Shown here in pieces: positions 1 to 5,750 of a stretch of DNA of 5,773 nucleotides. This DNA is from Prevotellaceae bacterium (GTDB lineage: Bacteria; Bacteroidota; Bacteroidia; Bacteroidales; UBA932): positions 1-5,773 of the forward strand of contig JAIRKX010000054.1 of assembly GCA_031259805.1 (NCBI GenBank). Reading direction: 5' to 3'. The notes under the pieces were generated by a model. That model was given only the letters and a program-made list of their open reading frames with translations. It did no database searches and had not been told where the DNA came from. Each line of letters begins with the position of its first letter. The stretch's first letter is position 1. The translations under genes and the position numbers were made by a program.

Positions 1-1019
1 GAGGCTAAAGCGCCCATCTCGTCCTCGCCGGGGTAGACGGAAACGGGAGCAATGTAGTTCACTTTTTTGATGATCGACTCGACGATTAAGGGATTCCATG
101 CAATACCGCCGGTAAGTAAAATGGCGTCGACCTTACCTTCGAGTACCGTATACATAGCGCCGATAAATTTGGCGATGTTATACGCCATGGCTTCGTGGAT
201 GAGGGCGGCTTTCTTGTCGCCGGCAGGGATTAGTTCCTGTTCTATTTTCTGAAACTGGTTAGTGCCTAAGTGCGCCACCATGCCGCCTTCGCCGGTCAGT
301 ATTCTCTTCATTTGCGAAAGCGTGTATTTTCCGCTAAAGCAAAGTTCCGCTACCTGCAATGCCGGCAGTGTACCCGAACGTTCCGGGGAAAAAGGCCCTT
401 CGCCATCCACTGCATTGGAGACGTCGATGATTTTCCCTTTCCGGTGTGCACCAACCGAAATGCCGCCGCCCAGATGCGCTACAATCAGGTTCAACTCTTC
501 ATACGCCCGTCCTGTCTTTTTGGCATGGATCTTTGCAATGGCCTTGTGATTGAGCGCATGAAAAATGGCGGTGCGTTTAAACAGCGGATGTCCTGCCACC
601 CGCGCCACATCCTGCAATTCGTCGACCACCACCGGGTCGGCGATGTAAGACTTGCAATCCGGAATCGCGCCGGCGATGTCGTCGGCAATGAGTGCGCCCA
701 AGTTGCTGGCATGCTCGCCGAAACGACAGGTACGCAGATCGTCCTTCATCGTTTCGTTGACAGCATACACGCCCGACGGTACCGGATGGATAATCCCGCC
801 GCGCCCGACGACGGCCTTAAAATCGTTGATCGCATAGCCCGCTTCGCGCAGCACATCGAGGATAACCTTTTTACGAAAAGCAAATTGTTCGGTGATGATG
901 TTGAAATTCTTCAAATCGTCAGCATCGTGTTGTAAATTCTTTTGGAAAATATTTTGCTCATCCTCGAAGACTGCAATCTTTGTGGAGGTCGAGCCGGGAT
1001 TAATGACTAAAATTTTCAT
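1..1019 (-). CDS. buk: Butyrate kinase, C terminus cut by window edge
   Basis: Cytoplasmic acetokinase-family enzyme (ASKHA fold) that transfers phosphate from butyryl phosphate to ADP, releasing butyrate and ATP. The readable frame holds 339 full codons plus a partial Ser codon. Seen in the sequence: the N-terminal phosphate-1 loop INPGSTSTK (residues 6-14), GRGG (72-75), HPVPSGVY (78-85), the second phosphate loop HLGGGISVGAH (182-192), DGEGPFSPERSG (205-216) and the adenosine-site motif LTGGIAWN (302-309). The last visible residues, VYPGEDEMGALAS, match the usual near-C-terminal block. The family is about 355 residues, so about 15 are missing beyond base 1; this is truncation by the window, not a broken gene. 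The ATG at 1019-1017 gives the canonical MKILVINPGS start. It lies 13 bp after the ptb stop, in an A-rich spacer without a Shine-Dalgarno site, consistent with a ptb-buk operon. Related kinases also accept isobutyryl or isovaleryl phosphate, so substrate choice is not fixed by sequence. Confidence 0.96.
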   Translation of the reverse strand, partial: MKILVINPGSTSTKIAVFEDEQNIFQKNLQHDADDLKNFNIITEQFAFRKKVILDVLREAGYAINDFKAVVGRGGIIHPVPSGVYAVNETMKDDLRTCRFGEHASNLGALIADDIAGAIPDCKSYIADPVVVDELQDVARVAGHPLFKRTAIFHALNHKAIAKIHAKKTGRAYEELNLIVAHLGGGISVGAHRKGKIIDVSNAVDGEGPFSPERSGTLPALQVAELCFSGKYTLSQMKRILTGEGGMVAHLGTNQFQKIEQELIPAGDKKAALIHEAMAYNIAKFIGAMYTVLEGKVDAILLTGGIAWNPLIVESIIKKVNYIAPVSVYPGEDEMGALA

Positions 1020-1032
1020 GTTACTTCGTTTT

Positions 1033-1941
1033 TTATCTTTCGGCCATCAGAGCGGCAAATATGATGGAGTTTAATTTTGTATCGGTCGAATCGCTACGGC
1101 TCGACAGTACGCAAGGCACTTTTGCGCCGGCTACGACGGCGGCGATGCGGGCGTTGGGTGAGAACTGGCCGATCGTTTTGTAAAATACATTCCCCGCTTC
1201 GATGTTCGGGAACAGCAGGCAGTCGGCGTCGCCGGCCACTTCGCTTTTCAGTTTTTTGATGGCTGCCGATTCTTTCGATATGGCAGTGTCGAGCGACATC
1301 GGCCCGTCGAGAATACAGTTTTTAATTTGCGACCGGTCGGCCATTTTTGACAATATCGCCCCGTCGACGCAAGCCTGCATAGCGGGCAACATCTGTTCAG
1401 TGCCGGCCAGCACGGCAATTTTCGGTTTTTCGATGCCTAATTTCCGTCCGACGGAGGTAAGATATCCGGCAATCGCTATTTTCTGGGTCAGGTCGGGCGC
1501 AGGGATTACCGCAATGTCGCTTACAAGAAGCAATTTGTGATAGCCCGGATGCGCAATAATCGACACGTGCGACAGGACGGCTTTCGGCGGCAGCAAGCCT
1601 TTTTCTTTGTTTAAGATGCCGCGCATGTATTTGTCTGTACTGCACAGGCCTTTCATCAACATGTCGCCTTCGCCGGCGTGAATCAATTCGATGGAGATGC
1701 CCACCGCCTGCGCTTCGTCGGAAATATGTACCACACGGAAAAGGGAGATGTCGATCTGGTGTTCGTTACACACTTTTTCAATCAGCGTGCGGTCGCCGAC
1801 CAGCGTAGCGTCTACCAGTCCTTGGGTTACCGACTCGTTGGCCGCGCCGATGGTATGATCGTCAACCGCCCACGCTGCTATTAATCGTTTCTTGGGCAAT
1901 GATGCCACTTTGGCATAAATTTCTTCAAAGGAAGTAATCAT
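1033..1941 (-). CDS. ptb: Phosphate butyryltransferase
   Basis: Cytoplasmic enzyme of the phosphate acetyl/butaryl transferase family (PTA_PTB); it exchanges CoA of butyryl-CoA for phosphate, giving butyryl phosphate for the kinase encoded next. The 302 residues match the usual length of about 300. Visible family blocks are HAGEGDMLMKG (88-98), LLVSDIAVIPAPDL (138-151), LDGPMSLDTAIS (211-222), GDADCLLFPNIEAGNVFYK (237-255) and the C-terminal GAKVPCVLSSRSDS (272-285), followed by KLNSIIFA (289-296). The phospho-acceptor family of plain Pta is less likely because of the short single-domain length and the adjacent butyrate kinase. The start ATG at 1941-1939 is preceded by ACAATT and an A/T-rich leader with a 15-bp tandem repeat; no Shine-Dalgarno is seen. 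The stop TAA (1035-1033) is 13 bp from buk. Many Bacteroidales use such pairs for butyrate or branched-chain acid production from carbohydrate or amino acids; which of these applies here is inference. Confidence 0.96.
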   Translation of the reverse strand: MITSFEEIYAKVASLPKKRLIAAWAVDDHTIGAANESVTQGLVDATLVGDRTLIEKVCNEHQIDISLFRVVHISDEAQAVGISIELIHAGEGDMLMKGLCSTDKYMRGILNKEKGLLPPKAVLSHVSIIAHPGYHKLLLVSDIAVIPAPDLTQKIAIAGYLTSVGRKLGIEKPKIAVLAGTEQMLPAMQACVDGAILSKMADRSQIKNCILDGPMSLDTAISKESAAIKKLKSEVAGDADCLLFPNIEAGNVFYKTIGQFSPNARIAAVVAGAKVPCVLSSRSDSTDTKLNSIIFAALMAER

Positions 1942-1950
1942 AATTGTAGA

Positions 1951-1990
1951 TTTGCTTATTTGTGATTTGCTTATTTGTGATTTATTTATT
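1951..1990. repeat. 15-bp tandem repeat filling the ptb leader
   Basis: The unit TTTGCTTATTTGTGA (plus strand) occurs twice without mismatch at 1951-1965 and 1966-1980. A degenerate partial copy, TTTATTTATT, follows at 1981-1990 and abuts the stop codon of the DUF5723 gene at 1991-1993. On the transcribed strand it reads TCACAAATAAGCAAA twice and ends 9 bases upstream of the ptb ATG. With 1942-1950 it makes up the whole 49-bp spacer between the two genes. There is no hairpin or terminator here and no TAnnTTTG box. It may act as an unstructured A-rich translation leader, a repeated operator, or be a neutral duplication; sequence alone does not decide. Confidence 0.9.
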
Positions 1991-3373
1991 TCATCTATTG
2001 TAGAATCTTGGGCTTGGTTCTTCTTCGACTACTGCGACGGGCTGGGGCTTGCTGTTGAACGTTAAATTAAATCCGAGATGAATGCCGGCGGTACGCACTG
2101 TGTTGAGGCTGATCGACGAAATGTTTTCGGCCGACAGGAAGAACTGGAATGCGCCGCCGCGTATGTTGATGGCCATGCTCGGGTTAAGAATTTTGGTGAA
2201 CATAAAATTGTTGCCCAACGATACCGACAGCCATTTTCCTACCGAACGGTTATACATCAACGTGAATGTGGTGCGCGAAAAGTTGTCCATCGCCCGTGTG
2301 CCGAAGAGAAATCCGAATTTGTCGTCCGGCGTAAGGTGGTAGGTAGCGCTCAGGTAAATTTTCCCCGGAAGCGGGGCGCGGTAAGGCTTTCCGGCGCGTT
2401 CTTCCAACTTGAACAGGTTGTTCAGCGTGTCTCTAATTTGCTCAAAATGGCCATCGAGACTGCTCAGGCCGGCAAATATAAATTCATCATTCGTCAGGCT
2501 CGCCTCATGAAATTTCAATTCCGACCTCCAGTTAATCCAGCCCCAATCGACCGCGCTCAGCCCGACGCTCAGCCCTTCGACCGGCGTTTTGTAATGAATG
2601 CCGAAATCAAAGGCAAAACCGGTATTGTCAAAGGGGCGATTCAGAAGTTCCCTCGGGTCGTTTATCAGGGTTTCTACATTCGACGTGCGGGCTATAGCAT
2701 TCATGCGTAACTTCATGGAATAGTCCATCGGGTCGGTATCGAGCGTCGCGCGCATATTGTGCAAGTAAATGTTGGCCGCCCCGAGCAGGAATTTGACCCG
2801 CGCACCTGCTTTCCACGACTCATTTATTGCAAACGAGTAGCCAAGCGCCGTTTCCAAATATCCTGTCAGATTCGCATCGATACCGAAATTCAACGGCTCG
2901 CCGGGCGTATTGCCGAGAATAAACAATTTGGCCGCATCGCCGGGAAGTAGAATACTGCCGTCCACCACCGCCGAGGTAGAAAACGTAATCATGTGGTTGG
3001 GGTGTACCTTAAAGCCGAACGAAAAGAGTTCGTCATTCACCGCAAGCATCAGGCGCGCCGAAGAGCCTATTTTATCGACAGCCGAGGGTTTTACCCGAAT
3101 AATATTATCGGGCGTACGCCGAAACAGGTCGCTATACGAGACGTCGAGGTTGGCGTCGAGGTGAATGCCCCCCACTACCGGAATCCCCATAAACCACTGC
3201 ACGTCGTTCGACAAGTTGGCCGGATTGGTATGTAGCGATTGCGGCGATTGATTCATAAAGTGCATCAACGTGCTTTCCTGCGCATAGGCATGATGTGAAA
3301 AACAAGCCACTGCGAATACCGGAATACTATACAGAAATATTTTCATCCCTGTCATCCTTTTCATCCTTTTCAT
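1991..3373 (-). CDS. DUF5723-like outer-membrane beta-barrel protein
   Basis: A 460-residue exported protein that I assign to the DUF5723 type of Bacteroidota outer-membrane proteins; function unknown. It has a signal peptide (MKIFLYSIPVF..., residues 10-31) with a probable cut after AYA (29-31), then MNQSPQSLHTNPANL (40-54), an N-terminal 'NPA' region typical of this group and of FadL/PorV-like barrels. The rest is rich in alternating hydrophobic/polar stretches and aromatic residues, for example FGFLFGTRAMDNFSRTTFTLMYNR, described here only as positions about 353-376, and GIHLGFNLTFN near the end, as expected for membrane beta strands. The last 20 residues are Pro/Glu-rich (VVEEEPSPRFYNR), an unusual tail for a barrel, which often ends in an aromatic residue. 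The frame opens at 3373, 3 bp after the lipoprotein stop, with four ATGs in a repeat; the ATG at 3346 gives the most ordinary signal peptide. Cys24 could in principle be lipidated, but a barrel makes normal signal-peptidase cleavage likelier. Confidence 0.8.
   Translation of the reverse strand: MKRMKRMTGMKIFLYSIPVFAVACFSHHAYAQESTLMHFMNQSPQSLHTNPANLSNDVQWFMGIPVVGGIHLDANLDVSYSDLFRRTPDNIIRVKPSAVDKIGSSARLMLAVNDELFSFGFKVHPNHMITFSTSAVVDGSILLPGDAAKLFILGNTPGEPLNFGIDANLTGYLETALGYSFAINESWKAGARVKFLLGAANIYLHNMRATLDTDPMDYSMKLRMNAIARTSNVETLINDPRELLNRPFDNTGFAFDFGIHYKTPVEGLSVGLSAVDWGWINWRSELKFHEASLTNDEFIFAGLSSLDGHFEQIRDTLNNLFKLEERAGKPYRAPLPGKIYLSATYHLTPDDKFGFLFGTRAMDNFSRTTFTLMYNRSVGKWLSVSLGNNFMFTKILNPSMAINIRGGAFQFFLSAENISSISLNTVRTAGIHLGFNLTFNSKPQPVAVVEEEPSPRFYNR
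3347..3373 (-). repeat. 9-bp tandem repeat at the DUF5723 gene start
   Basis: On the coding strand the gene begins with ATGAAAAGG twice, then the near copy ATGACAGGG, and then ATGAAA at 3346. Each unit is three codons, so the frame is kept and Met occurs at residues 1, 4, 7 and 10 (MKRMKRMTGMK). All four are possible starts. The repeat adds up to nine mostly basic residues in front of a signal peptide that is complete without them. A change in copy number would not shift the frame. Confidence 0.88.
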
Positions 3374-3376
3374 TCG

Positions 3377-4951
3377 TTATTCAAAAAAATCTTCTACGTT
3401 CATGCTGGCGCTCACGCCTATTTTTATCTGCACATTATCTTTGTCGGTAATCCGCACAAAACCTCCTTCGTTCGAGGAGGCCGTACACTCGATAAAGATT
3501 CGTCCCGACTGTTTCAAGCGGTCTTCCATGCCGGCGGCCACCGGAAACACTTTTCGGTAAGTAGACGGCGAGACGACTTCGCTTTCATCGTCGCCAACCG
3601 GCGAAGTATTGCCTGCCGGAATACGCACAGGCTCATCAAAGAGCAGGCCTAAATCCTGCCCCGTGTCTCGGTGCAACAAGCGGCATTTCAGTTCGACGCC
3701 TATCGGGAGACTGTTCTGTATATAAAATAGCAGTCTCATATCCCGGAAACTAATATCGGACGTGTCGAAATCGGATGTGTCGGTGAGTGTCAGGTTAATA
3801 TCTTTCAATATCAGCGGAACCAGTATTTTAGCACGTGCCGACAGCCGGCTGTCGCTACGGATGGCGTTCGCCTGCCGTATTCCGTTCGGGTTGGTTTTAA
3901 CACGTATGACGGTTTCCAGTCTTTTGGGTAACACATTCAGCACATCGCCCGGGACAGTCAAGGTGGCAGCCGTGCGTTCGGTTGCACCCAAGGCGGTCGG
4001 GGCAGCTATTTCCATACTGTCGACCCGCCGCCGTTCGACCTCCGGCGACGTATATAAATTAGTGTAGGAACGAATGGTATCAATCACCGCACGCAAGGGC
4101 AATACCAGTGAATTATCCATTTCGAGGGCAAGGGAGGCCTCTTTCAGATCCCAAGTGCCATTTATGTTCTCGAAATCGCCGATATCGATCGAGGCAGAGG
4201 CGTATTCCGTGCGCTGCCCAAAGTAGCCGTGCGCTTCGCCAATGGCGAGGGACGTTATATCGGCTCTCAACTCCAAGTCTATGTAGTCCATGGTGGACGA
4301 CACTACAAAGCCGGTTGTTCTATAGGTGTATCCGACTTCTATCTTTTGGTCGAACGGAACGGTTAGCGTATAATCCTGTAAAGAACTGATGCCGGGAGTT
4401 TCCGTACCTACATCAATAGTGGCGGTAAAAGCCACGCCACCCTTTGTTAATGCGGGAATAGTAACGGTCAATGTGCCGCCGCCGATAAATGCCCTCGTAT
4501 TGGTCAATTGCAGCAAACCGTCGGAGAATGTAATGCTGGAGGGTTCTGCGTCAGCATTAAAAGTAAGATAGTTGCTTTCGACGTCCGATCGCTCAAACCC
4601 GGGCACTTGATAGTTGCCACCGATGATTACTCCCGACGGCACTGATATGCTGATAGCGTCGAACGTCAGATGCTGGTCGGGCATAGAGAACAGTTCATCG
4701 GCGCCGGGCATGTCGATTTCGCCCAAGTCGTACACAAAATAAGCCAGCCCGTCGATAAATTGAATATGATCGCTCTCCAGCGCATCGGCGACATACAGGG
4801 TATCCGATAATAAGGGCAGGTGTAATGTGGGATTCAGGTTATCGAATTTCAAGTTATCGAACTTAAAATCGTCTTCGTCATAACAAGCTATACACAGTAG
4901 AAAAACAGTGCATAACAACCTGTTTTTAAAACCACTGTAAAACCATTTCAT
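3377..4951 (-). CDS. Predicted surface-exposed lipoprotein, beta-rich, unknown function
   Basis: A 524-residue protein I do not recognise. It begins with a lipoprotein signal peptide: basic start, hydrophobic stretch (residues 12-22) and the box CIAC with Cys23 as the likely lipidated residue. The -3 position is Cys rather than the usual Leu, so the box is imperfect. After Cys23 comes YDEDD (24-28), an acidic patch like the signal that sends Bacteroidota lipoproteins to the cell surface. A linker with KFDNL twice (30-39) follows. The remainder is rich in beta-strand patterns and Thr/Ser, with few cysteines, suggesting stacked beta-sandwich domains, roughly 40-215, 220-390 and 395-524. Near 406-424 is RLLFYIQNSLPIGVELKC, a strand pair with an 'N-x-LP' turn. 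The start ATG (4951-4949) follows AACAATT without a Shine-Dalgarno. The stop is 3 bp before the DUF5723 gene, implying coupled translation and a joint outer-membrane role. That partnership is inference. Confidence 0.82.
   Translation of the reverse strand: MKWFYSGFKNRLLCTVFLLCIACYDEDDFKFDNLKFDNLNPTLHLPLLSDTLYVADALESDHIQFIDGLAYFVYDLGEIDMPGADELFSMPDQHLTFDAISISVPSGVIIGGNYQVPGFERSDVESNYLTFNADAEPSSITFSDGLLQLTNTRAFIGGGTLTVTIPALTKGGVAFTATIDVGTETPGISSLQDYTLTVPFDQKIEVGYTYRTTGFVVSSTMDYIDLELRADITSLAIGEAHGYFGQRTEYASASIDIGDFENINGTWDLKEASLALEMDNSLVLPLRAVIDTIRSYTNLYTSPEVERRRVDSMEIAAPTALGATERTAATLTVPGDVLNVLPKRLETVIRVKTNPNGIRQANAIRSDSRLSARAKILVPLILKDINLTLTDTSDFDTSDISFRDMRLLFYIQNSLPIGVELKCRLLHRDTGQDLGLLFDEPVRIPAGNTSPVGDDESEVVSPSTYRKVFPVAAGMEDRLKQSGRIFIECTASSNEGGFVRITDKDNVQIKIGVSASMNVEDFFE
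4835..4864 (-). repeat. 15-bp in-frame duplication in the lipoprotein linker
   Basis: Two adjacent 15-bp copies, CAGGTTATCGAATTT (4835-4849) and CAAGTTATCGAACTT (4850-4864, plus strand), differ at two positions. They encode the repeated peptide KFDNL-KFDNL at residues 30-39, just after the acidic patch behind the lipidated Cys. Both differences are synonymous or nearly so, so the peptide repeat is kept exactly. It lies in the tether between the lipid anchor and the first folded domain, where length change should be tolerated. Confidence 0.85.
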
Positions 4952-4989
4952 AATTGTTGATATTTAATTTATGTATTTATTTTCTTTTT
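4952..4989 (-). promoter_or_regulatory. A/T-rich spacer and leader before the lipoprotein gene
   Basis: This 38-bp spacer between the UPF0316 stop and the lipoprotein start is almost entirely A and T, with a run of A/G on the transcribed strand after the UPF0316 stop. It contains no TAnnTTTG box, no inverted repeat with a T tract and no Shine-Dalgarno. It ends ATCAACAATT before the ATG, close to the CTACAATT before the ptb ATG. It fits a Bacteroidota-type unstructured translation leader; a weak promoter cannot be excluded. Confidence 0.45.
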
Positions 4990-5550
4990 TTACTTACCTA
5001 TTCGCCAGCGCTTGAACAGTCGGGAGTTGTCGGGGAAAATGCCGTGTTGCACTGTCCGGACATCGGAAATCACATAGAACACCTGCGGGTCGAATGTCGT
5101 AATCAGTTTTTCGACTTTGGCCGCTGTGTTGCGATTGACTACCGTTTGTACAATATGTACTTCGCCTTCTATCCCTTCGCCCTTACACAGCGTAGCGCCA
5201 AAGCCTTCTTTGTTGAGTATGGCGACTAAGGTTTTGCCGGCTTTTTTCGTGTAGACACGAATCAGTTGCGTACCGATAGCCAGCCGTTCTTCGACCCAAA
5301 TACCGACGATGCTGCCCGTCGCATAGCCACCCGCGTAAGCTATATAGCATAGCAAATCGTGCGTTGCCGTAAGAATGCGACTGATGACCAGAATCCATAT
5401 AAATACTTCGAGAAAACCGACTACCGGAGCCAGATATTTTTTTCCTTTAGAAATAAAAATAATGCGCATCGTTCCCAATGTTACATCACAAATACGGGCA
5501 ACGAATACCAAAAAAGGTAAGTAGGGATAATTGAAAAGCGTATCTAACAT
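4990..5550 (-). CDS. UPF0316 (DUF5698/DUF2179) membrane protein
   Basis: A 186-residue inner-membrane protein of the UPF0316 family (the family of Bacillus subtilis YebE); biochemical role unknown. The N-terminal DUF5698 part has three hydrophobic segments, about residues 8-28, 40-60 and 64-86. The family signature is clear: ARICDVTLGTMRIIFISKGKK (18-38, conserved Asp22, Thr27, Arg29) and GFLEVFIWILV (45-55, conserved Glu48). The C-terminal soluble DUF2179 domain covers about 97-172 (VYTKKAGKTLVAILNKEGFG, then GEVHIVQTVVNR and YVISDVRTVQHGIFP). Length is normal for the family (about 170-200). The ATG at 5550-5548 puts the usual short N terminus before the first segment; the upstream ATG at 5563 is out of frame. 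It starts 22 bp after the end of the tRNA gene with no terminator or promoter match between, so it may be read from the tRNA promoter. The next gene starts 38 bp downstream. Confidence 0.93.
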   Translation of the reverse strand: MLDTLFNYPYLPFLVFVARICDVTLGTMRIIFISKGKKYLAPVVGFLEVFIWILVISRILTATHDLLCYIAYAGGYATGSIVGIWVEERLAIGTQLIRVYTKKAGKTLVAILNKEGFGATLCKGEGIEGEVHIVQTVVNRNTAAKVEKLITTFDPQVFYVISDVRTVQHGIFPDNSRLFKRWRIGK

Positions 5551-5572
5551 AGCTGTCTATCATGCGAGATTG

Positions 5573-5646
5573 TGACCGCGGAGGGATTCAAACCCCCGAC
5601 TTTCAGAACCGGAATCTGACGTTCTATTCAACTGAACTACGCGGCC
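5573..5646 (-). tRNA. trnR: tRNA-Arg (anticodon CCG)
   Basis: A 74-base tRNA decoding CGG. It folds with a 7-bp acceptor stem (GGCCGCG with CGCGGTC, one G-T pair), D stem GTTC/GAAC, anticodon stem TCAGA/TCTGA, 7-base loop TTCCGGT with anticodon CCG at 5612-5610, a 5-base variable loop AAGTC, and T stem GGGGG/CCCTC. The discriminator is A73 and CCA is not encoded, so it must be added by nucleotidyltransferase. A20 and C35, the known main arginine identity bases in E. coli, are present. Two normally invariant bases differ: position 19 is A (5628) and position 56 is T (5590), so the T loop reads TTTGAAT. These two positions normally pair as G19-C56, and here can pair as A-U. The gene has its own promoter match upstream, and a membrane-protein gene follows 22 bp downstream. 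Confidence 0.97.
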
Positions 5647-5651
5647 AGAAT

Positions 5652-5669
5652 TTTTACCCTTCGGTAAAA
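5652..5669 (-). other. Hairpin in the tRNA-Arg 5' leader
   Basis: On the transcribed strand TTTTACC-GAAG-GGTAAAA forms a perfect 7-bp stem with a GAAG tetraloop, ending 5 bases before the first base of the tRNA. It lies just downstream of the predicted promoter, so it would be at or near the 5' end of the precursor and be removed by RNase P. It is not followed by a T run on either strand, so it is not an intrinsic terminator. It may keep the leader from misfolding with the tRNA. Confidence 0.6.
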
Positions 5670-5675
5670 CCGATA

Positions 5676-5683
5676 CAAAGATA
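5676..5683 (-). promoter_or_regulatory. Bacteroidota-type -7 promoter element for tRNA-Arg
   Basis: On the minus strand this reads TATCTTTG, a full match to the Bacteroidota housekeeping -7 consensus TAnnTTTG. Transcription would start about 5-8 bases downstream, near 5668-5671, leaving a leader of about 22-25 bases before the tRNA. No TTTG (-33 element) is found at the usual 19-21 base spacing, so the upstream half is weak or absent. I saw no other match to TAnnTTTG on the minus strand in the spacers of this window. Confidence 0.72.
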
Positions 5684-5706
5684 GTACTTTTTTTGAAATT
5701 AGGAGT

Positions 5707-5720
5707 TGCGTGATGCGTGA
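5707..5720. repeat. 7-bp tandem repeat in non-coding DNA
   Basis: TGCGTGA occurs twice in direct succession upstream of the tRNA promoter. No gene is visible from 5684 to 5773, so this is intergenic. Its function, if any, is unknown. Confidence 0.75.
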
Positions 5721-5750
5721 AGGGTGCATTTCAAATTGTCGCAATGACGT

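Noticed and set aside
270..935. A 221-codon plus-strand open frame opposite buk
   Set aside because: It lies wholly antisense to a clear butyrate kinase, and its translation is rich in Arg, His and Cys with no recognisable motif, as expected of a shadow frame.
1..1019. Truncated or broken buk gene
   Set aside because: The frame is open to the first base and still matches the family there; the missing end is due to the window edge.
1951..1990. CRISPR-like direct repeats in the ptb leader
   Set aside because: The units are 15 bp, directly adjacent with no spacers, and only two are perfect, so this is a simple tandem repeat.
2078..2710. A 210-codon plus-strand open frame opposite the DUF5723 gene
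   Set aside because: It is antisense to a coherent exported protein, has no signal peptide or family motif and has an Arg/Gln/Val-rich shadow composition.
3762..4571. Three plus-strand frames of 60-101 codons opposite the lipoprotein gene
   Set aside because: They are antisense to a 524-residue coding frame with a good lipoprotein start; composition looks like read-through of the opposite strand and no separate start context is seen.
5590..5628. tRNA-Arg as a pseudogene because of the changed positions 19 and 56
   Set aside because: All four stems pair fully, the anticodon loop is normal, a promoter is present, and the two changes are complementary to each other, which points to a functional tRNA.
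5652..5669. Intrinsic terminator
   Set aside because: The stem is A/T-rich and no T run follows it on either strand; it also lies between a promoter match and the tRNA.
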